A DNA stretch of 41,953 nt, from the NCBI GenBank assembly GCA_964596115.1, contig CAZQRW010000008.1, positions 1-41,953 of the forward strand. The letters are read 5' to 3'. Source of the stretch: CAZQRW01 sp964596115. GTDB taxonomy: Bacteria; Hydrothermota; UBA3072; B12-G15. The position numbers were made by a program, and so were the translations under genes. Every line of letters starts with the position of its first letter. Position 1 is the first letter of the stretch. Below, one piece after another: positions 15,393-24,629 of the stretch. The notes below the pieces were generated by a model. The model saw only the letters and a list, made by a program, of their open reading frames with translations, did not search any database and was not told where the DNA came from.

Positions 15393-18081
15393 ATCCGTCC
15401 TTTCTATCAATCACCTCTTTTAAAAATTTTCTTGCCTTCTCTTTATCTCCTGACTTAATTAAAATCCTGGAGAGTAAAAGAAGAGATGGGGAATAAAATG
15501 GGCTCTCAGGGTAAAGGTATCTAACCTTCAAAAGCAAACTTTTTGCATCATCATACCTGCCTTCGTCATACAATGTCTTCGCCTTCAAGTATATTGCTTC
15601 TGGAGCGACATCTTGATAGGCTGAGGCAGAATCAAGCATCGTTATGGCATCCTCTGTTTTTCCCTTCTTTAAATATATCTTACCGATGTATAAATAACCA
15701 TTCCCATAAAATCTACCCTTAATTCCCTTAAGCATACTTAATGCTTCATCAAGTTTATTCATCCCAAATAACGCCTTTACAACGTACATTTTCCCCTCTA
15801 TTCCTGGAATGGATTTTGCATATTCAAGTACCTTTTCATAATTATTTTTCTTCAAAAAATATTTTGTAAGTTCTTGAGTAGCCTTATTCCTTGATTGAGC
15901 GAATCTTCTTGCCCTTTCATACGATATCACCATCAGGGAATCCTTACCCACCTTCCTATAAGCAAATCCAAGAAGCAGTAAACCTCTACCATTACCAGTA
16001 TCCTTTAACATTTCTATCGCCTTACCGTAGCGTCCATCATCTATCAAAAGATTTGCAGTAGTAATTCTTATTTCTTCATAAATAGGGGTATCCTTGTATC
16101 TACTCATATAATTCTTGGCTTCTGTAACCGCCTTGCCCACACCCTCCTTTCTGAAAATTGAATATAACACACCCTTTATTGCCGGAAGAATGTTAGAGGA
16201 AGGAGATTTAAAAAGGTTCATAGCCTTCTTATAATAGAAAAGAGAAGAATCAAACTTCGCCTGGTCATAAAAATTATCACCAATAAGTATATAAGATTTA
16301 AACTTTATATCTCTGGATACTGCCTGCTTTATCAAGGATTTGGCCTGGATAGAAGAGGAGAGAAGGTCGTTCATCTTCCTGAGTGATAAAGCGGTCATAT
16401 ATTCTGATAAACCTATCTTTTCATATAATGGATACTTCCTCTTCAATCTAAGAAATGTCTCTGTAGCTCTATCATAATCCCCTTTGTCAAAATAGACCAT
16501 ACCAAGTTTGAATATTGCCTCAGGTTCCTTTTCTCCCTTTACCCTTTTATAGGCGGAAATGGCGTGTTTCCAATCTTTCATTGAATATGCAGCATCACCC
16601 ATTGTAAGGTATATATAACCTTTGCCCTTGAAGGCAGGGTATTCACTTGTAAGGCTATCAAGAACTATGAAAGCTCTATTGTATTGATGAGCCCCCACCA
16701 AAGCCCACCCCTTACCCTCAAGTCCAAAAGGAACAAACTCCTTGTTTGCAGACCTGATAACATTGTTATAATAATTAATGGCATTCTCATAATCATTCTC
16801 CTCTATAAATATATCACCTAATAGCAAATTGGACTTGAAATAAATTTTGCCTTTTCCTACTTTTACCAATTCTGACAATATCTTCTTTGCCCGAAGATCT
16901 TCACCTTTCTTGTAATAGGCTATGGCTTTCTGGAGAAGTGCAGCATCAGTATACTTACCGTTCAACTCTATCGCTTTTTCATATAGACTAAGAGCTGAAT
17001 CTGTATTACCCATTTCCAGCTCGATATTTCCAGCGTTTATAAGCGCTGGTTGTCTAAACTCACCCTGGACACTTAAAAATGAACGGAAAGCTAAGGTGTC
17101 CTTCCCTTTATCCATAAGGATTTCACCTATTCTAAAATTTGCCTTTCCCTTATATAGAGGATATTCAGTTCCAAGCCTCGAAAGCATACTAACTGCATCA
17201 GTCTCTCTACCAAGTCCTTTATGTGAAAGTGCAGTATAGTACTCAGCATCAGGATAATAATCGGACTCTTTATTTATTTTCTTAAATGTAGAAATTGCTT
17301 TTTCAAAGTTGCCTGCTTTATAATAATGAAATCCTTTTCTATAAAAAGCATAGTCTGTAAAAGAAAGATGCTCTTTTACAATACTGTTAAGGTATCCCTC
17401 TGCCTTTTGCCAATCCCCGTTATTTTCAGCATGCTCTGCGAGAAGAATATATGCCCTTGCCCGATACTTTCCATTTTTATATTTTGCAAGGTAGTTCAAT
17501 AGTTGTGATTCTCCATCCTCTTCGTTATTTTCAAAAGATATTCTGGCTACCATATATTCTCCATCCTCTTTATACACACCCCTAAGTGAAGAGAATTCCT
17601 TTTTTGCCTTTTCAAAATCCCTCATTTTATAGTAGCACCAGCCAAGTGAAAATCTTCCGTAATCTGATTTTGTTTTCCGGAAATAATTCGTAGCCTTCCG
17701 GTAATCACCTGTATTGTAGTAAACATCACCTATATACAGGTATTTTTTTTCACCCCCAAGTCTTGAAAAGGTTGATATGGCAGACTTTGTTTTTCCTATC
17801 GACATTTCAGCTGTTCCCTTTAGAACAATAATATCATCCTTCTTCTCCGGAAATTTTCTGAGGAATTCATTGGATATCTTTATCAATTCCCTGTACTTCT
17901 TCTCTTTTTCAAATGTTTTGAGCAGTAAAACCGCTACATCCGAGGAGTACTGATTTTTGGGATATTGATTTAGAAAACTCACCATCTCTTTTTCGGCAGC
18001 TTCATACATACTATCGTTAAATAATCCTTGCAAAACTCTAAAATCATCTACAGGGTTTAACAAAATTAAAAGAAATATCAT
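15352..18081 (-). CDS. Large TPR protein, probably exported
   Basis: 909 residues. A short hydrophobic N-terminus (MIFLLILLNPV) may be a signal or anchor. The rest is a continuous array of TPR units with recurring Gly-Asx turns (GDYRKATNYFRK; GDYDRATETFLRLKRKYP; GRYDDAKSLLLKVRYLYPES). The pattern resembles BamD/YbgF-type envelope TPR proteins, but is much longer. Start is in an ATGA overlap with ispF. It overlaps the beta-barrel gene downstream by 41 bp, which suggests the two products act together in envelope assembly or secretion. It lies at the end of a housekeeping operon with which it has no obvious functional tie. Confidence 0.82.
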   Translation of the reverse strand: MIFLLILLNPVDDFRVLQGLFNDSMYEAAEKEMVSFLNQYPKNQYSSDVAVLLLKTFEKEKKYRELIKISNEFLRKFPEKKDDIIVLKGTAEMSIGKTKSAISTFSRLGGEKKYLYIGDVYYNTGDYRKATNYFRKTKSDYGRFSLGWCYYKMRDFEKAKKEFSSLRGVYKEDGEYMVARISFENNEEDGESQLLNYLAKYKNGKYRARAYILLAEHAENNGDWQKAEGYLNSIVKEHLSFTDYAFYRKGFHYYKAGNFEKAISTFKKINKESDYYPDAEYYTALSHKGLGRETDAVSMLSRLGTEYPLYKGKANFRIGEILMDKGKDTLAFRSFLSVQGEFRQPALINAGNIELEMGNTDSALSLYEKAIELNGKYTDAALLQKAIAYYKKGEDLRAKKILSELVKVGKGKIYFKSNLLLGDIFIEENDYENAINYYNNVIRSANKEFVPFGLEGKGWALVGAHQYNRAFIVLDSLTSEYPAFKGKGYIYLTMGDAAYSMKDWKHAISAYKRVKGEKEPEAIFKLGMVYFDKGDYDRATETFLRLKRKYPLYEKIGLSEYMTALSLRKMNDLLSSSIQAKSLIKQAVSRDIKFKSYILIGDNFYDQAKFDSSLFYYKKAMNLFKSPSSNILPAIKGVLYSIFRKEGVGKAVTEAKNYMSRYKDTPIYEEIRITTANLLIDDGRYGKAIEMLKDTGNGRGLLLLGFAYRKVGKDSLMVISYERARRFAQSRNKATQELTKYFLKKNNYEKVLEYAKSIPGIEGKMYVVKALFGMNKLDEALSMLKGIKGRFYGNGYLYIGKIYLKKGKTEDAITMLDSASAYQDVAPEAIYLKAKTLYDEGRYDDAKSLLLKVRYLYPESPFYSPSLLLLSRILIKSGDKEKARKFLKEVIDRKDGYEKEANSILVNIH

Positions 18082-18545
18082 ACATCACCCTCCAAAAGAC
18101 AAACTGTATAAGCGGCAATCGCTTTTCCTTCTCCTATACTGTCCAAGCCTTCGTTGGTCCTTGGTTTTATTGAAATACTATCAGCATCAATACCAATAAT
18201 CCTGGAAATGTTTTCCCTCATACGTTCAATAAATGGAGATAATCGTGGGGTCTCACATATAATTATAGAATCAATATTCACAACCTTTTTTCTTATTTTT
18301 CCAATCGTAATTTTTAATAATTCTACGCTACTTATATTCCTATATCTTTCGTCGGTATCAGGAAACATCTCACCAATATTTCCCATATGGGAAGCGCCAA
18401 GCAATGCATCAATAATTGAATGGATAAGTACATCTCCATCAGAATGGCCAAGAAGACCCTTATCATAGGGGATACGAACACCACCAATAAACAGTTCTCT
18501 TCCTTTAACAAGTCTATGTATATCATACCCAATTCCTACCTTCAT
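18078..18545 (-). CDS. ispF: 2-C-methyl-D-erythritol 2,4-cyclodiphosphate synthase
   Basis: 155 residues, the usual IspF length. Metal ligands D8, H10 (GYDIHR) and H42 in HSDGDVLIH are present, as are the PRTNEGLDSIGEGKAIAA motif and the EMFPDTD loop. The enzyme makes MEcPP in the MEP isoprenoid pathway. It starts in an ATGA overlap with the PIN-TRAM gene and ends in an ATGA overlap with the TPR gene. IspD, usually adjacent, is not in the window. Confidence 0.97.
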   Translation of the reverse strand: MKVGIGYDIHRLVKGRELFIGGVRIPYDKGLLGHSDGDVLIHSIIDALLGASHMGNIGEMFPDTDERYRNISSVELLKITIGKIRKKVVNIDSIIICETPRLSPFIERMRENISRIIGIDADSISIKPRTNEGLDSIGEGKAIAAYTVCLLEGDV

Positions 18546-19084
18546 TCTCCAGCCTCACAGAATATTTTTCTGTATTTTGGTGTCTCCATTATCGACACAA
18601 CTTTACATTTCACCACCCTACCACTTTTGAGGCCCCTCCCATTTATAATAACCTCACTTCCATCGCCAAGAAAAGAACGAAATTCATCATTCATCCTGAT
18701 GAGCTTTAATCTTAATCTATCTCCCAATTTAACTCTTCTTCTGGCTATAATTGAAAGTGATTCGAGATCAATAACCTTTACACCAAGCGTTTTAACCTTC
18801 CTTTTTAGCTCTCCTTCGCCTGAAAGTATTACCCTGGCTCTTAATCTTGCTGCTACGTCAATGGTACTCCCCTTCATCTGACGGGCGCCTACTTTTCGAA
18901 GGCTTTCAAGAATCGATTTAACATCGCTGTCTATCCCTTTTACCACATTTTCAACGGCATATATCTCATCTAAGGCTAAAATAGGAATACAATCCACAAG
19001 GTTTTCTTTAAAAAGATAGTAAACCCTGCCGTCCAGAATGGCAGATCTATCAATTACACAATAACTTTTTTTATTTACAAAGAT
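18542..19084 (-). CDS. PIN-TRAM (YacL-like) putative RNase with no canonical start codon
   Basis: About 170-180 residues. The PIN part reads CVIDRSAILDGRV, then DEIYAVEN and GEGELKRKVKTLGVKVIDLESL. The TRAM tail begins at VKLGDRLRLKLIR and ends KYRKIFCEAGE. It matches YacL-type PIN-TRAM proteins without their membrane helices. The frame is open from radA's 3' end, but the first ATG/GTG/TTG in frame is GTG at 18997, which would delete the catalytic Asp (codon 19051-19049). AGGAGG at 19094-19089 is followed four bases later by in-frame ATC (19084); ATT at 19054 is another option. Either initiation is unusual or the sequence has an indel, perhaps in the A7 run at 19066-19072. The exact start is unresolved. 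Confidence 0.72.
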   Translation of the reverse strand: MFVNKKSYCVIDRSAILDGRVYYLFKENLVDCIPILALDEIYAVENVVKGIDSDVKSILESLRKVGARQMKGSTIDVAARLRARVILSGEGELKRKVKTLGVKVIDLESLSIIARRRVKLGDRLRLKLIRMNDEFRSFLGDGSEVIINGRGLKSGRVVKCKVVSIMETPKYRKIFCEAGE

Positions 19085-20415
19085 AGTTCCTCCTTCGCCT
19101 CTAATAAATTCTTCACCTTAACTATCTTTATTCTCAGATCATTTACAACCTTTTGTCTGGGAATAATTATTCTTTTAAATCCCATCTTTTCTGCTTCCTG
19201 TACCCTTTTATCAAGCATATTTACAGCCCTCACCTCTCCAAGGAGCCCAACCTCTCCTACTGCAACTGTATCAGAAGGTATAGGCCTGTCCAGAAAACTG
19301 GATATAAGAGAAAGAGTAATTCCAAGGTCAATACCTGGCTCTGTAATCTTTATACCCCCTACAATGTTTGTAAAAACGTCAAATCCACCGATTCCTATAC
19401 CCAACCTTTTTTCCGTAATAGCAATCAACATATTCAACCTTTTATAATCGACACCTGTGGAAACCCTTTGTGGTACAGCAAATCTAGAGGTTGAGACTAA
19501 CGATTGTGCCTCTACAAGAAATGGCCTTGTTCCTTCTATTGTGGGCACAATTATACTCCCTGATGCACCTTTAACCCTGGTTTCAATAAGATATCCTGAA
19601 GGATTTTTTACTTCCCTTAAACCCTCTTCTACCATTTCAAAAATGCCAATTTCATTTGTTGAACCAAATCTATTTTTTGCTGTACGTAATATCCGAAACA
19701 TATGGTTGCTATCCCCTTCAAGATAAAGAACCGTATCGACCATATGCTCAAGTGTCTTGGGGCCTGCGATGGCACCTGATTTTGTTATGTGACCTACAAT
19801 AAACGTTGTAATATTCGAGACTTTAGCCAAACGCATAATTTGAGATGTACATTCCCTAACCTGCGAAACGCTCCCTGTAGGACTATCAATGTAGGAAGCA
19901 TATGTTGTCTGGATAGAATCAACAATAAGAATATCAGGCGTATTCTCCTCCACAGTGTTAAGAATGACGTCAAGGTCAGTCTCAGGCAAAAGAAATAGAT
20001 TTGAAGATGATATATTCAGTCTCTCTGCTCTTAATTTTATCTGGGATGCAGACTCCTCACCTGATACATACAATATCTTGAGATCTTTATTCGCCAAGAT
20101 ACCTGAAATCATTAGTATAATCGTAGATTTTCCAATCCCGGGTTCTCCGCCTATAAGAATAACTGAGCCCTCTACAATCCCCCCGCCCATAACCCTGTCA
20201 AACTCATCTATACCCGTCCTAATTCTTTCCTTGTTCTCAATACCTATATTTTCTAATGCCTTTACTCTCACGGAGACTCTGGATGGGTTTCTCTTCGTCC
20301 CACTCCTCACCTCTTCAACGAAGGTATTCCATTCTCCACAATTTGGGCATCTACCAAGCCATTTTGGACTTTCATAGCCACAATTTTGGCAAACATAGAT
20401 ATGCTTACTTTTCAT
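19075..20415 (-). CDS. radA: DNA repair protein RadA (Sms)
   Basis: 446 residues. Zinc finger cysteines 9, 12, 23 and 26; Walker A GEPGIGKST at 90-98; Walker B ILIVDS near 162; the diagnostic KNRFG at 247-251; and a Lon-protease-like C-terminal domain with VGEVGLLGEVRAV. RadA is a branch-migration helicase in recombinational repair. It overlaps the mlaF-like gene by 11 bp upstream and is followed by a PIN-TRAM gene and ispF. This recalls the Bacillus order radA-disA-yacL-ispD-ispF with disA and ispD missing. Confidence 0.96.
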   Translation of the reverse strand: MKSKHIYVCQNCGYESPKWLGRCPNCGEWNTFVEEVRSGTKRNPSRVSVRVKALENIGIENKERIRTGIDEFDRVMGGGIVEGSVILIGGEPGIGKSTIILMISGILANKDLKILYVSGEESASQIKLRAERLNISSSNLFLLPETDLDVILNTVEENTPDILIVDSIQTTYASYIDSPTGSVSQVRECTSQIMRLAKVSNITTFIVGHITKSGAIAGPKTLEHMVDTVLYLEGDSNHMFRILRTAKNRFGSTNEIGIFEMVEEGLREVKNPSGYLIETRVKGASGSIIVPTIEGTRPFLVEAQSLVSTSRFAVPQRVSTGVDYKRLNMLIAITEKRLGIGIGGFDVFTNIVGGIKITEPGIDLGITLSLISSFLDRPIPSDTVAVGEVGLLGEVRAVNMLDKRVQEAEKMGFKRIIIPRQKVVNDLRIKIVKVKNLLEAKEELSL

Positions 20416-21148
20416 TAATTCCTACGATAGAGCTACTATCAATGAATTCTCTTACAAACTTATTTTTGGTAGTGAGAAGATGCTCCCTAACGTCATCGAA
20501 GACAATCTTGCCCTCATATAACATAGCAATACGATCTGACACCATGTAGGCACTATGCATATCATGTGTGACAATTATCGTAGTTTTCTTCAACCTTTTC
20601 TTCAGATCAAGAATAAGAACGTTTATTCTATCCGCCATAATTGGGTCAAGACCTGTTGTAGGCTCATCGTAAAGAATATATTCAGGGTCCATTGCCAATG
20701 CCCTCGCTATTCCAACCCTTTTTTTCATTCCACCCGAGAGTTCTGATGGTTTTAAATTTTTATTATTCGACATACCTACCAATCTGAGTTTCTCGCTGGC
20801 AATTTCAATCATCTCTGATTCTTTTAAATTTGTATGTTCCCTCAATCCAATTATTACATTTTCTTGTACAGTGAGTGAATCGAAGAGTGCAGAACTTTGA
20901 AAAACCATTCCAAATTTTTTCCTGATCTCAAAAATATTTACAGACCTACTATTTACATCCATACCATTTACCAAAATTTTTCCCTTATCAGGCTTCATCA
21001 ACCCAATAATATGCTTTAGCAATACACTTTTTCCACAACCACTCCTCCCAATTAAGGCAAGAGTTTCTCCATCCTTGACATAGAGATTTACACCTCTCAA
21101 TACATAATTATCACCAAATGATTTGTGTAAATTTTTAATTTCGATCAT
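20405..21148 (-). CDS. MlaF-like ABC transporter ATPase
   Basis: 247 residues. Walker A GRSGCGKS at 34-41, Q-loop FQ at 83-84, signature LSGGMKKRV at 138-146 and Walker B YILYDEPTTGLD at 159-168. The sequence matches the MlaF/Ttg2A group that drives phospholipid transport between the membranes with an MlaE permease and MlaD. No permease or MCE-domain gene is in the window, so it must partner with products encoded elsewhere. It overlaps dnaB by 14 bp and radA by 11 bp. Assignment to the subgroup is likely; the substrate is inferred. Confidence 0.85.
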   Translation of the reverse strand: MIEIKNLHKSFGDNYVLRGVNLYVKDGETLALIGRSGCGKSVLLKHIIGLMKPDKGKILVNGMDVNSRSVNIFEIRKKFGMVFQSSALFDSLTVQENVIIGLREHTNLKESEMIEIASEKLRLVGMSNNKNLKPSELSGGMKKRVGIARALAMDPEYILYDEPTTGLDPIMADRINVLILDLKKRLKKTTIIVTHDMHSAYMVSDRIAMLYEGKIVFDDVREHLLTTKNKFVREFIDSSSIVGINEK

Positions 21149-22508
21149 CTTCTGTACGATCTTCCTTTATATTCACAAATCTTAACCTGTCTCTCTGGAA
21201 CATTAATTTGAAGGACCCGACCGGGCCATTCCTTTGTTTTGCAATTATGACCTCAACGGGTATCTCTTTCTTGTCGTCCTCCCTCAGTTCCTCTTCATTT
21301 TTCCTCTTTCTTTTCCTATAAAGAAACGCTACAACATCTGCATCCTGTTCTATCTGACCGGAATCTCTCAAATCCGAGAGCTTTGGGGGTGCCTCAACCT
21401 CTGCTCTTCCACCCCTTACCTCAGAAGCCCTCGAGAGCTGTGCCAGGGCAACTACAGGTATATGAAGTTCAAGGGAAATAGATTTTAACGCCCTTGAGAT
21501 TGCAGCAACCTCTTGTTGTCTATTCTCTGTCTTTGGTCCTTTTATTAATTGAAGGTAATCAACAAAAACTGCACCTATGTTATACTGTTTTTTCATTCTC
21601 CTTGCCTTTGCCCTTAATTCATAAATAGTAAGTGATGGAGTTGAATCTAAATAAATAGGAGCCTCACTTAACTCAGATACGGCAGTCCCCAACTCATACC
21701 ATTCATCCTCAGTACTCACAAATCCTCTTCTCAAGGAACCACTCGCTATCCCAGAGAGGGAACTAAGCATTCTAAAAACTATTGCTTCCCAATGCATCTC
21801 AAGGGAGAAGAAAACAACAGGGATCTTGTGCTTGATCGCCATGTTCATTGCTATATTAAGCCCTATAGCTGTTTTGCCGGAAGATGGCCTCCCCGCAATA
21901 ACAATAAAATCCCCCTTCTGGAAACCTGCAGTCATACTATCAAACCTTGTAAAATCCGTAGCAAGCCCTGTAAGAACACTCTTCCTCTCAGCCCTTTCCT
22001 GTATAATTCTGAATACATCCTCAGCGTATCTTTTTAGATGTTCTATTTGTCCCATCTTTTTCCTCTGTCTTATCCCCAATATCAATGATTCTGCTTCGTC
22101 AAGAAGTTCTTCTACTGATTTTACTCCCTCCGCTGCCTTTTCTATTATGGTATTTGATGTTTTAATAATCTCCCTTAATACAGACTTCTCATAGATTATT
22201 TCAGCATATTTTGTAATGTTTGCAGAAGAGTATACATTTTCGGCAAGGCTCGAAATATAAGCTGCACCCCCAACTTTATCTAACATTTTTTTATTTTTCA
22301 ACTCTTCTGTAACAAGTAAAAGGTCAACTGGTTTTCCCTGACCATAGAGAGAGAGTATAGTCTCATATATTGCTTTGTGGCTTTGCAAATAAAAATCATC
22401 GGATGAAAGTATCCCTTCTACCCTTCCAATTGCCTCCATATCAACAATAAGTGAACCAAGAACAGATCTCTCTACATCTATAGCCTGTGGGAGCGTTTCA
22501 TTTACCAT
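21135..22508 (-). CDS. dnaB: Replicative DNA helicase DnaB
   Basis: 457 residues. The N-terminal DnaB domain (about 8-105) begins PQAIDVERSVLGSLIVD. The RecA-like C-terminal domain has Walker A GRPSSGKT at 206-213, VVFFSLEM, and VDYLQLIKG. No intein is present. It unwinds DNA at the replication fork as a hexamer. It overlaps udg upstream by 11 bp and the mlaF-like gene downstream by 14 bp. Confidence 0.97.
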   Translation of the reverse strand: MVNETLPQAIDVERSVLGSLIVDMEAIGRVEGILSSDDFYLQSHKAIYETILSLYGQGKPVDLLLVTEELKNKKMLDKVGGAAYISSLAENVYSSANITKYAEIIYEKSVLREIIKTSNTIIEKAAEGVKSVEELLDEAESLILGIRQRKKMGQIEHLKRYAEDVFRIIQERAERKSVLTGLATDFTRFDSMTAGFQKGDFIVIAGRPSSGKTAIGLNIAMNMAIKHKIPVVFFSLEMHWEAIVFRMLSSLSGIASGSLRRGFVSTEDEWYELGTAVSELSEAPIYLDSTPSLTIYELRAKARRMKKQYNIGAVFVDYLQLIKGPKTENRQQEVAAISRALKSISLELHIPVVALAQLSRASEVRGGRAEVEAPPKLSDLRDSGQIEQDADVVAFLYRKRKRKNEEELREDDKKEIPVEVIIAKQRNGPVGSFKLMFQRDRLRFVNIKEDRTEDDRN

Positions 22509-23139
22509 AGTACAGCCCTTTTAATACAGCAAAGTCTTCTCTAATAAGGTTTTCCTTATTAGGATTGGAAAGTATATAAGATGGGTGAAAGGTAGGAAGG
22601 GCCTTTATATCACCATAATCAAAAATCTTACCTCTTAATTTTGTAATCCCTCCTCTACTTCCCTTTATTGCACCCAGAGCAACATTGCCTAAGAGAAGCA
22701 TTATCTCTGGCCTTATCATTTCAAGTTGTCTTTCAAGGTAGGGCCTGCAGGCCATCTCCTCTTCAATAGTAGGTTCTCTATTATGCGGGGGCCTACACTT
22801 AACAATATTGGTAATGTATACATCATCTCTTGATATGCCTATTTCCTTTAGCCATAAGGTTAATTTTTGTCCCGAAGGACCAACAAATGGTAAACCTATC
22901 AGGTCTTCCTTCTCACCAGGCGCCTCCCCAATTATCATCAACCTAGCATTTATAGGTCCTGCACCAGGCACAGGATTCCTTCTATTTCTATAAAGAGGAC
23001 ATTTTTTACACCTTTTTATCTCCTGTATAAGTTTTCTATATCTTGAAATTTCATCCTCCCTTAGAATTATTTGATCAAAACCCAATGTATTCAGATATTC
23101 TAAGTAATCAATTGCTCTACGCTTTCTGTTAGCTTCCAT
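22498..23139 (-). CDS. Type-4 uracil-DNA glycosylase (Fe-S)
   Basis: 213 residues. The [4Fe-4S] ligands fit cysteines 44, 47, 115 and 131. GEAPGEKEDLIGLPFVGPSGQ (71-91) is the uracil-binding motif A and TFHPSYIL (183-190) is motif B. This family removes uracil from DNA and is characteristic of thermophiles and many anaerobes, which supports the inferred lifestyle. An AAGGAAG lies before the ATG. It overlaps the end of coaBC by 40 bp and dnaB by 11 bp. It is shorter than the UDG-polymerase-beta fusions some relatives have, so this is the stand-alone form. Confidence 0.93.
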   Translation of the reverse strand: MEANRKRRAIDYLEYLNTLGFDQIILREDEISRYRKLIQEIKRCKKCPLYRNRRNPVPGAGPINARLMIIGEAPGEKEDLIGLPFVGPSGQKLTLWLKEIGISRDDVYITNIVKCRPPHNREPTIEEEMACRPYLERQLEMIRPEIMLLLGNVALGAIKGSRGGITKLRGKIFDYGDIKALPTFHPSYILSNPNKENLIREDFAVLKGLYYGK

Positions 23140-24263
23140 GCAAATTCTTCCTTTAAGAGGTTAAATGGCTCTTCCCCTTTTTTGTTAATAATATAACCCG
23201 ATATTGAATTAGAGTCAATCGAATTTATACTATTTGCAACTATTATATCACATCCCTTTCCTCTTAGTTTTTTCCTTCCATTTTTAACAAGATCTCTATC
23301 CTCGAGGGCAAATCCAACAAAAATCTTATTCCCTTTATTCTTTGAGAGTGACTTCAGAATATCAGTTCCCCTCTTCATTTTTATTGTAACTTCCCCTCTC
23401 AATTTTATCTTCGTTTTATGTGGACTTAGTGGAATAAAATCTGACACGGCTGCAGACATAATTAATATATCTGCACTTTTAATTTCTTTCTTTAAAATTT
23501 CATACATTCTCCCTACAGTTTTTGCCACCCTTATGTTAAGATAATCCGGAATATTAATATTCGTCCTACCGACTACAAGGGTTACCTCTGCACCCCTTAA
23601 CCAAAATGCCTTCCCAATCTCCACCCCCATCCTTCCACTCGATCTATTCGATATTACCCTTACAGGGTCTATATTTTCCTCAGTCCCACCTACAGAAACA
23701 ACTACCTTCTTCCCTTCAAAATAACCATCACCCAATTCTCTTTCTATAATAGCAACAGTGGTTTCATAGTCAGGGAGCCTCCCCAACCCCACATCACCAC
23801 AGGCAAGTTCACCCTCTTCAGGATATATAACTGTATAACCACATTTTTTTAACGTAGCTATGTTACTTTGTAAGATACGGTTTTTAAACATCCTTACATT
23901 CATTGATGGAAAAAAGATTGTTTTTTTGTCTGCTGCTGGGATAAGAGTAGATAGTAAATCGTCGGCAACCCCAGAAGAAATTTTACCTATAAAATCATAG
24001 GTCGCTGGTATAACAACGATAATATCTGTTTCCCTTCCCAATTCAATATGGGGAAGTTCACCAGTGAAAAGTCCTGTATAGATTCTATTGTTTGTTAGTA
24101 CGGAGAGGGTAAGAGTAGAGACAAATTTAGCACCCGAGTTTGTCAAAACAACAGTTACAAATGCCCCTTTTTTCTGTAATCTCCTGATAATTTCAGGTAC
24201 TTTATAGGCAGCAATTCCGCCAGTTATCCCTATAAGAATTCTTTTATCTTTAAGTAGATTCAT
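23100..24263 (-). CDS. coaBC: Bifunctional CoA biosynthesis protein CoaBC
   Basis: 387 residues. The CoaC flavoprotein half (about 1-175) has GITGGIAAYK at 12-21, the catalytic His72, PSMN at 119-122 and Cys155 in GELACGDVGLGRL. The CoaB half (from about 182) has VSVGGTEENIDPVRVISNRSSGRMG. The enzyme turns 4'-phosphopantothenate plus cysteine into 4'-phosphopantetheine. The usual PATANT motif reads PATYDF here, a local divergence. It overlaps rpoZ by 14 bp and udg by 40 bp. The rpoZ-coaBC order is common in bacteria. Confidence 0.95.
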   Translation of the reverse strand: MNLLKDKRILIGITGGIAAYKVPEIIRRLQKKGAFVTVVLTNSGAKFVSTLTLSVLTNNRIYTGLFTGELPHIELGRETDIIVVIPATYDFIGKISSGVADDLLSTLIPAADKKTIFFPSMNVRMFKNRILQSNIATLKKCGYTVIYPEEGELACGDVGLGRLPDYETTVAIIERELGDGYFEGKKVVVSVGGTEENIDPVRVISNRSSGRMGVEIGKAFWLRGAEVTLVVGRTNINIPDYLNIRVAKTVGRMYEILKKEIKSADILIMSAAVSDFIPLSPHKTKIKLRGEVTIKMKRGTDILKSLSKNKGNKIFVGFALEDRDLVKNGRKKLRGKGCDIIVANSINSIDSNSISGYIINKKGEEPFNLLKEEFAWKLTESVEQLIT

Positions 24264-24468
24264 CGGGTTTAATAGTTTTATACTTTATTTTGTTTTCTTT
24301 AAATCTCTCCATTGCAGCGATTGTAATCTTCTTATCCTTATCTTCAATCTCCTCAAGTTCCTCGGTCGTCCTTGCTCTATTCAATCTTTCTGCTTCTTTT
24401 GCCATTACTATTATGGCTCGATATTTATTGTGATCAATTCTCCAAACATCCTCTATGGAAATTATCAT
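24250..24468 (-). CDS. rpoZ: RNA polymerase omega subunit
   Basis: 72 residues with the omega core KYRAIIVMAKEAERLN (16-31) and a charged tail. Omega helps assemble RNA polymerase. The ATG at 24468 has AGGGAGGT upstream. It heads the ten-gene operon that runs to 14208 and overlaps coaBC by 14 bp. Confidence 0.88.
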   Translation of the reverse strand: MIISIEDVWRIDHNKYRAIIVMAKEAERLNRARTTEELEEIEDKDKKITIAAMERFKENKIKYKTIKPDEST

Positions 24469-24502
24469 AATACCTCCCTTTTTCCTTTTTTATACTGAGA
24501 TG

Positions 24503-24530
24503 AATTTAACACAAATAATTAAATTTTCAA
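24503..24530 (-). promoter_or_regulatory. Possible promoter of the rpoZ operon
   Basis: On the minus strand TTGAAA (24530-24525) and TAAATT (24508-24503) are spaced by 16 bp, upstream of an AGGGAGGT Shine-Dalgarno and the rpoZ ATG. The -10 match is modest. Confidence 0.4.
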
Positions 24531-24629
24531 GTGACCAGGATTACTTTAGTCTCAAAAAAGGGGCGAAAATGGGGTGCTTAATTTATTCCACAATTACCAT
24601 CTTCAAACCATTATTGACGCAGGGTAAAA

